Assembly (NCBI RefSeq): GCF_013368755.1
Contig: NC_049565.1
Span: 2,666,001-2,730,000 of the forward strand
Origin: Talaromyces rugulosus
Taxonomy: Eukaryota > Ascomycota > Eurotiomycetes > Eurotiales > Trichocomaceae
Reading direction: 5' to 3'
Length of the DNA: 64,000 nt
Positions 34,300-45,511 of this stretch are shown one piece after another; position 1 is the first letter of the stretch; the number at the start of each line of letters is the position of its first letter. A model generated the notes under the pieces. The model was not told the origin of the DNA. It did not search any database and was given only the letters and a program-made list of their open reading frames with translations. Both the position numbers and the translations under genes were made by a program.

Positions 34300-34584
34300 T
34301 TGTCTTACGCTTCTGCTCCGGGGGGTTCCGCTTGGCTGGGATGACGGGTCAAGTTCATTTGAATCAGAGGGATAATTTACAAAAGCATGTGAATTGTTCA
34401 ATGTTGTTTCCCCGCATAAGATCTGACGCGTGGGCCGTGGCCAATCACGGAGTGGAGGCTGTTTTGATGTGCCTTGCCAGATTTAGCTTAGCTCCACGTC
34501 ACTTTGTATCTAATTCAAGTATGAAGAGGGAAAAAAAGAGACGTTTTCATTAAGAATCTTTTATTTATATCGCTGCCAGATACA

Positions 34585-36353
34585 TTATGCACTCTTGGGC
34601 GCCGGCCGAATCCATGATTGGAGTACGCCAACTACTATGCAGATGACACCCATTATCCAGATTGATCGATCATATCGCGTGCCATTGTACCGGAGAATGA
34701 TGTTGAAGATTATACCGCCTAAATTACCAGACGCACCGACAATACCGGACACGATCCCTGTAAGTAACAGTTAGCAATCGTGTTTCATCGATTCTGACAT
34801 GGATAGGAGATCAAGTAACTTACCATTTGCAAAAGGGTACACATGGGGTACGAGGGCAAAGTTCGCCCCGTTGGCAGCTTCAAGGAAGAACGACATGCCA
34901 GCCACCAGTCCAAACATGGTAGATTCACTCTTTGGGTCAGACAAGCCAATTGCAAGCAAAAACGCCCCAGTCACGACGCTCAAAAACGACAGCCAGATTT
35001 TCTTACCCCAGAGCGAATTGGTGCGGCGGTAGATGATGTCCGAAACATATCCTCCCAGAGGACGAAAGACCACATTCAACAAACCAAACATGGCTGCCCA
35101 TTCACCCGACTTTGTCTGGCCCAGCGAAGGAAAATTGTGCGCGTAGTAGCTACCCAGTACAGCATCTAATGCGAGTTCGACTCCAAACGTGCAGGCATAC
35201 AGCATGGCAAGGGACAGCGTCGGAAGGCTGAGCATCACTTGCATCGTCTCGCGCCAGGTAGGTGCTACTACAAGTTCTTGCAAGACCTGTCCCTTGGAGC
35301 TGTCAATCTGTGACTCCGGGTCCGGGGTGCCTTGGACCTTTGCATCTGCCTTTAGGATTGAATTCGGGGTGGCCATGCCAGAGGGGATTATCTCAGGAGA
35401 GCCGAGCTCTGGCTTCCCCATAGTAAGTGGCGTATCTACGCCATTCAAGTGTCGCTCCGACCATTTGCCTGTTGGTGTATCCGGACAAGTGAACATCATA
35501 CAGAGTGCTATTGCGACAATGATAATAAATGGCACGATATACGTGACCCTCCATGCCTTGTGCTCAGTAAGGCCGCGGGCCACGAGGGAGTTGTAGACTG
35601 CTGGAATTGCAAAGCTACAGATCAATTAGCAAAGGGCAAAAAAAAACCAAGAAAGGCTCGCCAAATGAGCACGATAAAAGGAAAGTCCTTACTATGTGAC
35701 ACCACCTCCAGCATTTCCCAAGCCAGCGGTCAACGCATTAGCAGAGCCAACAACACTCTTATCGAAAAACCCCGTCGTCCACACCTGGCACGGAACAAAA
35801 CTGGCGCCAAGAATACCAACAAAGAATCGAAGCGCGATCAGGCCAGAGGGAGTAGTAACCAAACCGGCCATAGCAGTTGGAATGGAGCCGGAGAGCAACA
35901 ACCCAATAAACACCAAGCGAGGGCCAAATCGATCGCACAGGGGTCCGGATATAAATCGTACAAGCAAACTAAATCAACACACATGAGTATTCAACCTTGT
36001 CGTGTTTCAAATTTTCATTCAACGTACGTTGCCGAAAGGGCTACAATATTGGAGTTGGCAACATCCGCCTGTGTCATGTTCAGGTCTTTTTTAATGGTGT
36101 CGGTCAGCTGTCAAGCAAGGGGTCAGCACGGTGAGAAATCTTCGGTTGTTTTCACGAAACTTCGCGGGGTCAAACTCACCAAGGGTGGAAAAGCGAACCA
36201 TGACAAAAAGGCCACGAAGAAGCCAAGCCAGGAAAATAAAAACACCCGTCCATATTGATTGAACGGGTTGAAAATAGGCACGGACAATGCCTTGTATGTC
36301 AGAGGGTTGACCTCAGGAGCCGCATAAAGGCGGGTAAAAGCGTTGTTGGTCAT
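34585..36353 (-). CDS. crnA: High-affinity nitrate/nitrite transporter, MFS NNP family
   Basis: Five exons (36353-36180, 36107-36028, 35968-35693, 35614-34824, 34757-34585) encode 497 residues with about 12 membrane segments. Both nitrate signature motifs are present: [13 protein letters not shown] in the first half and [12 protein letters not shown] in the second. The substrate-binding arginines are seen in [17 protein letters not shown] and [14 protein letters not shown] large cytosolic loop between helices 6 and 7 ([13 protein letters not shown] to QVLQELVV) is typical of the fungal NrtA/CrnA type. It imports nitrate with protons at the plasma membrane. It is co-oriented with niiA about 1.2 kb away, and a NirA-type box lies 190 bp upstream of its start. 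Confidence 0.96.
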
Positions 36354-37555
36354 TATGCCGTTGCTAGTAGGCAATATAAGGCGCTATAGAGATGTGCGAG
36401 AGTAGGACTTGAGAAGTTCAATAGTCTTTTCTGAGTATCCAGCCTCAGTTCCAAGTATTCGATTCTGTCTCTGTCTGTGAATGAATCCTACCCTCAGATA
36501 GGAATAATCTCATGCTATATGTAGAGCAACGGTGGTTGTGTCCCGCGGAGTTTGATGTCATATCAGCCTGGGCCTGGCAGTATTGACGATCCGCTGTAAT
36601 AATCGACAGGAAAAGTATAGGAATCGTGCGTGGGTTAAATTCCCCATGCCCAGGGACGATAGACGTTGGTGTTTGAGCCTTGTAATTGGCCCGGAACGAT
36701 CAACATTCTATCTTTTATCAAGGAGAAAGCATTTCCGCGGGCATCTTAGGCTCAGCGTTAAGAAAACACTGGGTGAGCCCACGAGGAGCCAAGTAGCCAA
36801 GGGGCCCCCGGATTGGAGGCTGGCTATGCTGATAAGGCATGTGCAGGTTAACCTGAAAGAAAGTCCTAGGAGCGCGTGGGAGGGCGACAAGGGCGCCCAG
36901 AAAACGAAATCCCTATTTGCCCATCTAAAGACTCGAAACGGATCTGACGCATTACCGAAAGAGAGCGTGTCGAGAGATCAGAGTAGTAGGTGATAACCAT
37001 ACAAAACGCCATTGGATGGACTGTGATGGGTGGTATCTAGCCTTGGTCTAAGCGCCTGTTGCCTTTTCCGGCCGGAACAATGAGGAATGAGTCCTTTCAG
37101 TTCTTTCGTGGCAACAATAATGACAGCACGTTTAAAAAAAGACGTCCCGCGGAACAATTCTCCGGGAATTGGAAATCAGCCCAAAACTATTCGCGATTAA
37201 TAATTTTCTTCTGAAGCGTACTGATATCGTGGTGGAGACGGAGTTGAACTAGAGAGGATCCACTGATAAGGGAATTTCTGGTTCAGAAGTCACGTGATTC
37301 ATGTAGCCCTATACTCGAGACACCTTTTGTTAGATTGATTTGGGAACTATTCATACTAGTTATTTATTATTCGTATATTTTTATTGTTGCTGGAGATATA
37401 TATAAGTTTAAAATTGCGCGTGAACCAGCTTTACACTGGTATAACCAATTCTTAACATGAAAAAGCAAACCATGTCAATTGATATCTTCGGTCTAATTAT
37501 TACTAAAGAAAAAACAAAATCATCATTTCGTGTCATTCAATATCAAACATTTGAA
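36354..37555. other. Nitrate transporter promoter region
   Basis: 1.2 kb between the nitrate transporter start and the niiA stop codon, both minus strand. One NirA-type CTCCGCGG box is annotated separately. CCGCGG cores that do not complete the consensus also occur near 36736 and 37146. Short open frames here, including one of 136 codons at 36583-36993, lack protein character. Confidence 0.55.
36543..36550 (-). promoter_or_regulatory. NirA-type binding site upstream of the nitrate transporter
   Basis: CTCCGCGG on the minus strand fits the Aspergillus NirA consensus CTCCGHGG exactly. It lies 190 bp before the nitrate transporter start codon and in the same orientation as the gene. NirA is the nitrate-specific Zn2Cys6 activator. 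Assignment is by consensus and context. Confidence 0.7.
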
Positions 37556-40500
37556 TCACCAATCGATACCATTTCCTCCAGCAGGGACCTGTGCAATCTT
37601 GGTTTTGAAGTCTTGCAACTTTTTCCCCTTCCCTCCTTTGTAAATCTTGTCCACTTTATCAAAGGGGTCCGTCGATTCACTTTTCTTGACCTTCCACTTC
37701 TCGGTACCAAGAATAGAATCCAGCTCATCAATTGGCGGCAGCTTTAAATAAACCCAACCGTCCTCACGTTCCTCGACTGGGAAAGTGGCAATGTTCATAG
37801 CGTCGTCGTTTGAACATCGACCGGCTTGTTCGCCATTGAGGTCGAAGTTCCGTTTATGATACGGACACGACACCCAAAACTTGCCAGCGTCATCATCACC
37901 GATCAGACCATCTGAAAGTACAAATGCGCGTTTGTGGGGGCACATCTGCTGCGTTGCGTAGTATTTCCCCTTGATCTTGAAAATAGCCAGCTGCGTATCG
38001 CCGCGTTTGATATTCGTCGAAGAGATTTGCGGCTTGCTTTCTGAGAAATGGCTAGCTTTGATAATTGGTTGCCATGTTGTCGTAGTCCATTGATGGCCCT
38101 TGAAGTCTTCAGATGCCGATTCCTCAGGCCAATAAGTTGGTCGACTTTGGTCGCGCTCTTTGATAACCTCCACTGTCTCAACGGTTTCCGAAGTGTTGCC
38201 GAATTGCTCAAAGTATTTCCTCCTCTCTGGATTCTCGATCGTCTCCTTCCATTCGCAATAGTAACTCTCGACTAGTTCTTCCATCTGCCGTTCCATGTCC
38301 GCACAGATGCCTAGTTTGTCGTCAAGAATAACCTCTTGTAGATACTTGAGCCCGCCTGGGAGATTTTCCATCCAACGTGCCGTGCGCTGTAACTTGTCTG
38401 CCGTTCGAATGTAAAATATGACAAAGCGATCCAGGATAGGGATAACCTGTTCTGGTGGAACGTCCTTGGCTAGAAGCTCTGCATGTCGGGGCTTAGCTCC
38501 TCCGTTGCCTCCAACGAAAATGTTAAAGCCCTTGTCTGTAGCGATGAGACCAAAGCTATTAAAAGTCAGTTTCTGCCGGGAGTTTGAAATTTTCATGCGG
38601 CTTACTCTTTGCTCTGTGCTTCTGCACACTCTCGGACGCAACCAGAGACGCCACCTTTAAATTTGTGAGGTGCTCTAATACTTTTGTACCGCTCTTCGAT
38701 ACGAACAGCCATACCAACACTGTCGCCTACACCAAATCGACACCAGGTGGTCCCAACGCAACTCTTTGTGACGTGTTAGTAAAGGCATAGAGGGATTTAG
38801 ACTCTTACATACCTTGACAGTCCGAAGTGACTTCGCATACGCATGACCACTCTCCATTCCTCCCTCCACCAACTCAGTCCAGATGGCGAGAAGATCTTGC
38901 TTCTTCGCACCAAACATATCAATTCGCTGACCACCAGTGATCTTGCAATATAAGTTGTATTTCTTCGCAACCTGACCAATAACAATAAGCTTATCCGCTG
39001 TGATTTCTCCTCCAGCGACACGGGGAACAACGGAAAAGGTTCCGTTCCGTTGGATGTTGGCGAGGAACCTATCGTTAGTGTCCTGAAGTTCATGGACCGG
39101 CTTGTCCATAAGGTGAGGGTTGAAAAGACTTGACAGGATTGAGCCAATTGCCGGCTTGCACAGTTCGCACCCCAGGGAATAAGGGTTTTTGCCGCAAGCT
39201 TGCATAATATCATCGAAGGATTTCAACTGCTTGATTGCAACCACGTTGTATAAGTCTGCCCTTGAATAGGGGATATGAGAGCACACTAAAAAAAGATTAG
39301 TGTCGTTTTAGTTTACCAAAAGTGCATTACTCACAATGGTTAGAGACTTCTTGGCCCATGTCAAGCATGGTCTTGTTGAAGATGGATTGTACTAATGGCA
39401 TGCAGCCGCCACAACCTGTTCCGGCTTTCGTGCAAGATTTCACTTGTGCGATTGTTGTGCAGCTTCCATTCTTGATGTTCTCGACTAAGTCGCCTTTAGA
39501 GGTATTATGGCAAGAGCAGATCTGCGTATCATCGTCACTAATCAAGTCAGTAACCAAACCAAATGTAATCCTTGGAACAGAAACTTACAGGTCGTCCGCA
39601 TTTTCTTCTCCATCATTCTGGGCCCCTAGGATGAATTGACTTGGTGGAGCATCCAATTCCTTCTGGCCTTTCACAATTTGATTCAATTTGGCGTAGTCCT
39701 TTGTATCTCCGATCATCATTCCACCCAGTAGATATTTTCCATCCAATGTGAAAAGATACTTCTTGTAAACAGCCCCAAAGGGGTCTTTGTAGGTCAATGC
39801 CTTCACCTTTCGTGTGTCGTGTGCAGGCGTTCCAGAAGCATCAAATGCCATAACTTTCTGCGTAGAAGCACGGCGGCCAGGCAAAAATTTAGGGCCGTCT
39901 CTGTCTGCGAAGAAGTCGCCGAAGCTGGCTACGTCGACACCGAGCAGCTTGAGCTTGGTGCTCAGGTCAGGGCGATTGAAGTGTTTGATCTCGTTTTCGG
40001 GGTGCGTGAGGTTGAAGGCCAGCACATCGGCCATCTCGATTCCTGGGGCGATGATCCCAAAAGTCTGGTTCTCCCAACTGGCGCATTCACCAACAGCGTA
40101 GACATCTGGGACCGACGTTTGAAGCAGTTCGTTGATAACAAAGCCTCCTCGTGAAGCGCACTGGATGTCGGCTTTGGTTCCCAGCTCGTCACGCGGGCGC
40201 ACTCCAATCTGCGACACGGTCAGCTCCTTCCTCGTGATTTCCTTCCGCAACAGAGTCCAGTCCACCTCCACCTACCGCGAAACAGACACAACAGCAATCC
40301 AACTTCTCGCCATCTTCAAACACGATTCCTCGCACGTTGTTCTCTTCGTCAGTCTCGATCTGTGCGACTCTCTTCTGGTGCATGACATCGAGTCCTAGCT
40401 CGCGAATCTTCTCGGTGACTAGGTTGCCGGCGTCCGCATCCAACTGCCTCGCAAGCACGTATTTGTTCCTGTCGACCAGCTTCACGCTGCCAAATTCTTC

Positions 40501-41312
40501 CAGATCTGTCATGGCTTTGGCCGCCTCAAGGCCCAGCAGACCGCCACCGACCGTGACGCCGGTTTCGCCTTTGTGGTGTGCTGCAAAGTTGATCAGGTTC
40601 TCCAGGTCAGAAATCGTCCTGTACACAAAGACGCCTTTTGCGTTGTAGCCAGGCGTGTGTTCTGGCAGAACGGCATCGGAGCCCGTGGCCAAAACGAGCA
40701 AGTCATAGGAGATCCAGTGACCTGTCGAAGTATGCACTTGTTTCTTGACCGGATCTAGGTCTGTGACACGGGTGTCGAGGTGGTAACGCAGTGAGCCATC
40801 TGCAAACGACGAGTACTGCTCCGGGTCAGCATGGCACCCAACTGGTTGGGGCAATTAATCGTCAACTCACCCACTCTTGAGGATTCAGATACAATTCCTC
40901 AACCTTGCGGTGTTCAAAGAAAGTCGACAGCCCAACTCGGTTATACGCCAGATGGGGTTCTTCACCAAGGACGACCAGTTCGTATTGTTGTCGTTCGGCA
41001 TCATGTTTCATTATTTTCTCACTGGATCATATTAGCATATTGGCTCTCTCGACCATGGGGATTTCTATACATGAAAGATATTGCGACCATCCCCAGCCCG
41101 ACAATGACGATTCTCTTCCGTCCGCTCAACCGCTCCTCATTTTTCGAGGCCGTCATCTCTATTGAACTTAAATGCTGGTTCATTTGAGGACCACAGTCGT
41201 TTGTGTTCTCCAAGAGAATGCCATGAGTAGATGGCTGAGGCACATCCACTGGCTTCTCTAGTTGCATCATCTTCAAGTCTGGTGCTTCACCTCTGCTTTG
41301 TGTGTGTGACAT
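37556..41312 (-). CDS. niiA: Nitrite reductase [NAD(P)H], assimilatory
   Basis: A multi-exon gene of roughly 1,100 residues with all expected modules in order. First comes an FAD/NAD(P) domain ([18 protein letters not shown] and [20 protein letters not shown]). Then a BFD-like [2Fe-2S] domain ([21 protein letters not shown]). The siroheme/4Fe-4S core carries cysteines in CVGTTWC and GCVRECAE plus [15 protein letters not shown] Rieske-type C-terminus ([18 protein letters not shown]) ends the protein. It reduces nitrite to ammonium in the cytosol using six electrons from NAD(P)H. Introns are clear, for example SFI|EKIMKHD, QEW|YSSFADG and CFA|IGVRPRD. I chose the ATG at 41312 as the first in-frame Met; [10 protein letters not shown] further in is an alternative. 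It diverges from niaD across 960 bp. Confidence 0.96.
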
Positions 41313-41672
41313 GAAAGGAAGAGAATCAGGAAGAACTCGAAAACTGGGAAGACAATAACTGCATCCAGTCCCCCACTCTACTCGTTCAACCACAATTAAG
41401 ATTTAGTCGCCTTTTCATCTTCTACCATACAGGCCTGGCAAATCAAGGTTCTACGATTGCATATCGCCAAGCACAGCTACGCATCCGCAGGCTTGTGATA
41501 GGTCTGTAGCAGGCCAGGTCTATTGCTTTGGAGCTTGTATCACCAATAGGCAATGCCATACATGCTGGCCTCCTGCGCACCCATTACCGAAGCTGCCGAC
41601 GAAGCATGAAGATAACACCGATCACTCAATAATAGTATCATGTCAATCAATGTGGCTCGTGCAAAAAGCGAT

Positions 41673-41680
41673 CTCCGCGG
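41673..41680 (+). promoter_or_regulatory. NirA-type binding site in the niiA-niaD promoter
   Basis: CTCCGCGG matches the NirA consensus CTCCGHGG. It is about 360 bp upstream of niiA and 590 bp upstream of niaD. Confidence 0.7.
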
Positions 41681-41927
41681 AACAGTGGATCTGAAGCCCA
41701 TTCTCATTAGCGGGAGATAAGGAATCTGCACCACGGTACGGGCTCGGCCAATCACGGGCCCGCTCAGCTACCACATCCGGCAAGTCTTACAATATTGTGC
41801 GTGAACTTCAGTCTTTGCAGCCTGTTATAGAACGACTAATTTCGATTACTACTACCTGCGCTGTACTTTCCAGCTTCTCCCCGGAGACCTTCTCCCCACT
41901 TTACCGCCTCGAGACGCTTGCCCCTTT

Positions 41928-41950
41928 CGTTATCCTTGGCGAGGATAACG
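41928..41950. promoter_or_regulatory. Palindromic pair of GATA (AreA-type) sites
   Basis: CGTTATCCT and AGGATAACG form a perfect 9-bp inverted repeat with a 5-nt spacer, so each arm presents GATAA on an opposite strand. It sits between the two NirA boxes. Paired GATA sites are the classic binding platform for fungal GATA factors. Confidence 0.7.
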
Positions 41951-42027
41951 GCGCAGGGCATTATTCCAGCGAATTATGACAGCGAATAATAGCAATCCTT
42001 ACGATAGCCCTCCGATGTGGATATTTC

Positions 42028-42035
42028 CCGCGGAG
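42028..42035 (-). promoter_or_regulatory. NirA-type binding site proximal to niaD
   Basis: CTCCGCGG on the minus strand, 240 bp before the niaD start codon. It is the second exact NirA consensus in the bidirectional promoter. Confidence 0.7.
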
Positions 42036-42272
42036 ACTGGCATCTAGGCATGAGTTGTCTATCAGGTATACTATTTTTGTTCCGGAATGGCCAACGGCTG
42101 TAATGTACTCTCGTCAGCACGGACTCGAGCAATGATTTCATAGTCAAAATATAGTACAATGCGATCTTTTTAGTCCTGCACTACCTCTCTTACATCTCAC
42201 TTTGCGTCTCATATGTTTCATTCACATAGTTTTTGCGACCACAGGTGATTAAACGCAAGTCAATATCGGAAG

Positions 42273-45200
42273 ATGGCCACGATAACTCAGAGTATCACCA
42301 AGTATGAGCGCTTACTCAGTAATGAAAACAAGCTGTATCCAACTATATCACCTTTGATCACAACCACGGAGATCGAAGAAGATGGGAATACCAATACACC
42401 AGTCAAGGCCGAGCCGTTACCCGATATCCCACTACCTCCGCCATCAAAGGTTCCTACAGAAGTCCTAAGCATCGATAAGAATACGCCGGACCATCATGTA
42501 CCACGAGATCCACGACTGATTAGACTGACTGGCGTGCATCCTTTTAATGTTGAACCGCCGCTGACAGCCCTCTTTAATGAAGGTAAGAGTTGCCATTCCA
42601 TCACACTTTGATTATGACATCCGGAAAATAGAGGCTAATCCTAATTTTGTTGTTGCTCCCAGGGTTTTTGACACCTCCCGAGCTATTTTATGTTCGGAAC
42701 CACGGCCCAGTGCCTGAAGTGCGCGACGAGGACATTCCGTCGTGGGACATCAGTATAGAAGGGTGAGTAGCGTGTTTGAAATTCCATTACATGGATTTCA
42801 ATGTGTACTAACAGTTGATACTCTCACACAGGCTAGTTGAAAACCCCATCGTTTTAAGTTTCAAACAGGTCCTATCAGAATTTGATCAAATTACTGCTCC
42901 TGTCACTATGGTTTGCGCTGGGAACAGGCGCAAGGAGCAGAACCAAGTTCGGAAATCCAAGGGATTCTCCTGGGGCGCTGCCGGTGTTTCCACTGCGCTC
43001 TTCACGGGTCCAATGATGGCTGATATTATAAAACGAGCGAAACCTTTGAGAAAAGCAAAGTTTGTTTGTATGGAAGGGGCTGATAAACTGGTATGGCCCA
43101 TCTTCAAATACATTTCCATTTAAAATTCTTATCTCGTTTTCCCAATAGCCAAACGGATATTATGGAACGTCGGTCAAACTGAACTGGGTTCTGGACGTTA
43201 ACCGAGGAATTATGCTGGCTCATAAAATGAACGGCGAGAGTCTTACTCCGGATCATGGCCGCCCATTGCGAGCGGTAGTGCCTGGACAGATCGGCGGACG
43301 AAGTGTGAAGTGGCTGAAAAAACTGATTATCACCGACAAGCCGAGTGATAATTGGTATCATATTTATGACAATCGAGTTTTACCGTGAGTGTACCCCTGC
43401 CATTTTCACCTTTTGTGTAAATTTCCTAATCAGCCCAGAACGATGATCACTCCTGAACAATCGGCCCAGGAGCCTAAATGGTGGACCGATGACCGATACG
43501 CTATATATGATTTAAATGTGAATTCAGCCGCTGCATATCCACAACATGATGAAGAACTACGTTTGTCTACCGCTGGTGCTACATACCCAGTTAGAGGTTA
43601 TGCCTATGGTGGAGGTGGAAGACGCATCAATCAAGTAGAGATTTCACTAGACAAAGGCCGATGTAAGTCATGAAGCCCCACCGGAACAGCATCAGCGCGT
43701 GAACTAATATCATCATGTAGCCTGGCGACTGGCAAACATAGACTACCCGGAAGATAAATATCGTAATTTCGAATCAAATTTATTTGGCGGCCGGGTAGAC
43801 ATGTATTGGCGCGAGGCATCTTTCTGCTGGTGTTTCTGGAACCTCGACATTGCTATCGCCGATTTGAAGGAGAGTGACGCAATATTGATTCGAGCTATGG
43901 ATGAATCTCTCAATATCCAACCGCGAGACATGTATTGGTCTGTTCTGGGAATGATGAATAATCCCTGGTTCAGGGTTGCAATCATCAAAGAAGGAGATGA
44001 TGTGCTTCGGTTTGAGCACCCAACGCAGCCCGCTCTTATGCCCGGTGGCTGGATGGAGCGGGTTAAAAAGGCCGGAGGAGACCTGGCAAATGGCAACTGG
44101 GGTGAAAAACCGAGTGATGATGTTGACTCTGCGGCCGAAAATCAAAAGCCTACTGAAGAAATTTCCATGAAGAAAGAAGGCATCAACCGAAGCATCAGCA
44201 TCGAGGAACTAAAGGCCCACGATTTGCCTACAGAGCCCTGGTTTGTCGTGAATGGAGAGGTTTATGATGGGACGAAGTTCTTGGAGGGCCATCCTGGTGG
44301 TGCCCAAAGCATCATATCAGCAGCTGCCACAGATGCATCAGAAGAATTTCTTGCTATTCGTAAGTTGAATAGTTTATTTGATTTTAATTTTTTTTTTTAC
44401 CAAGGAATCTGTGCTGACTTGAGCGTTTAGACAGTGAAACGGCCAAAGCGATGATGCCCGACTACCACATTGGGACTCTTGATGAGAAAGCCAGGGAATT
44501 TTTAAAAAATGACTCGCAAAATTCTTCTACTTCGCAAAGCCCAGATGAGAAATTCCTTCAACCAAAAGTGTGGAAGAAGGCTGAGCTGTGCGTGAAAAAG
44601 TCGGTTTCATGGGACACTCGCATCTTCACATTCAAACTGGAACACGAGTCTCAGAGCCTTGGTCTTCCTACAGGCCAGCATTTGATGGTGAAACTGAAAG
44701 ACGCCTCTTCCGAATCCATTATCCGCTCATACACCCCTATCTCGCAAACAAATCAAATAGGCACTCTTGATATACTTATCAAGATCTATTTCCAAACCGA
44801 GACCTCCAAAGGTGGCAAGATGACCATGGCCCTTGACAAACTGGCTATTGGCGACAAAGTCGACATTAAAGGACCAATTGGAAAGTTGACCTACGTTGGC
44901 AACGGCCGCGTCCTATTGAACGACAAAGAGCGAATCGTGAAGTCATTCCGCATGATTTGCGGCGGAAGTGGCATCACACCTATTTTCCAAGTCCTGCGAG
45001 GAGTGATCCAGGACCCCACAGACCCAACAGAATGCGTCGTTCTCGATGGTAATAGACTGGAAGAGGACATTTTATGTCGAGAGGAGCTCGACGCATTTAC
45101 CTCTACGGGAGACCCGCGCTGCAAAATTGTGCATACCTTGACAAAACCTTCCAAGGATTGGAAGGGCTTGACAGGTCGTATATCAGAGGACCTGCTCAAA

Positions 45201-45323
45201 CAATACGCAGCACCGAGTGAACAGAGCTTGGCGCTGATTTGCGGACCACCGGCGATGGAGAGTTCTGCAAAGCAGATTCTGTTGGCACAGGGATGGGATG
45301 AAAATGATCTCGTCTTCTTTTAA
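42273..45323 (+). CDS. niaD: Nitrate reductase [NADPH], assimilatory
   Basis: The coding sequence is split by six introns and encodes roughly 870 residues. The molybdenum-cofactor domain carries the ligand Cys in MVCAGNRRKEQNQV, and GPMMADI and GQIGGRSVKWLKK follow. A dimerisation domain comes next, then a cytochrome b5 domain with heme ligands in FLEGHPGGAQ and FLAIHSETAK. An FAD/NAD(P)H reductase of the cytochrome b5 reductase type ends the protein: IRSYTPIS, FRMICGGSGITPIFQ, LICGPPAM, terminating DENDLVFF. It reduces nitrate to nitrite in the cytosol. The last intron divides the second heme-ligand region (AI|HSETA). It shares its promoter with niiA and is expected to be nitrate-induced through NirA and repressed by ammonium through loss of AreA activity. 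Confidence 0.97.
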
Positions 45324-45511
45324 TTACATTTTGGTCAAGGCGTTTCAAACTAGCATTGTTGTATACGACACTGGACTTATAAGACTGCATACATGTGACA
45401 GCTTCTGGATAGCTGATGTCCTTAGATGAACCCCATTTTGATGAGCTCATGATTTATAGACAATTCTGAATATAGATGAGTTATCAATTATTAGAAAGCA
45501 CAACTATGTAT

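Larger units (their letters stand above)
41313..42272. promoter_or_regulatory. Bidirectional niiA-niaD promoter
   Basis: 960 bp between divergent start codons of nitrite and nitrate reductase. It contains two exact NirA-type CTCCGCGG boxes (41673-41680 plus, 42028-42035 minus). AreA-type HGATAR sites are seen at 41496-41501, 41610-41615, 41715-41720 and 42002-42007. A perfect inverted pair of GATAA sites lies at 41928-41950. In Aspergillus nidulans this region is known to be controlled jointly by NirA and the GATA factor AreA over positioned nucleosomes; the same logic is inferred here. Confidence 0.85.

Noticed and set aside
36583..36993. 136-codon frame upstream of the nitrate transporter
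   Set aside because: No recognisable motif, no clear splice or promoter context, and it lies in a regulatory region. Composition looks random (many Arg/Ser).
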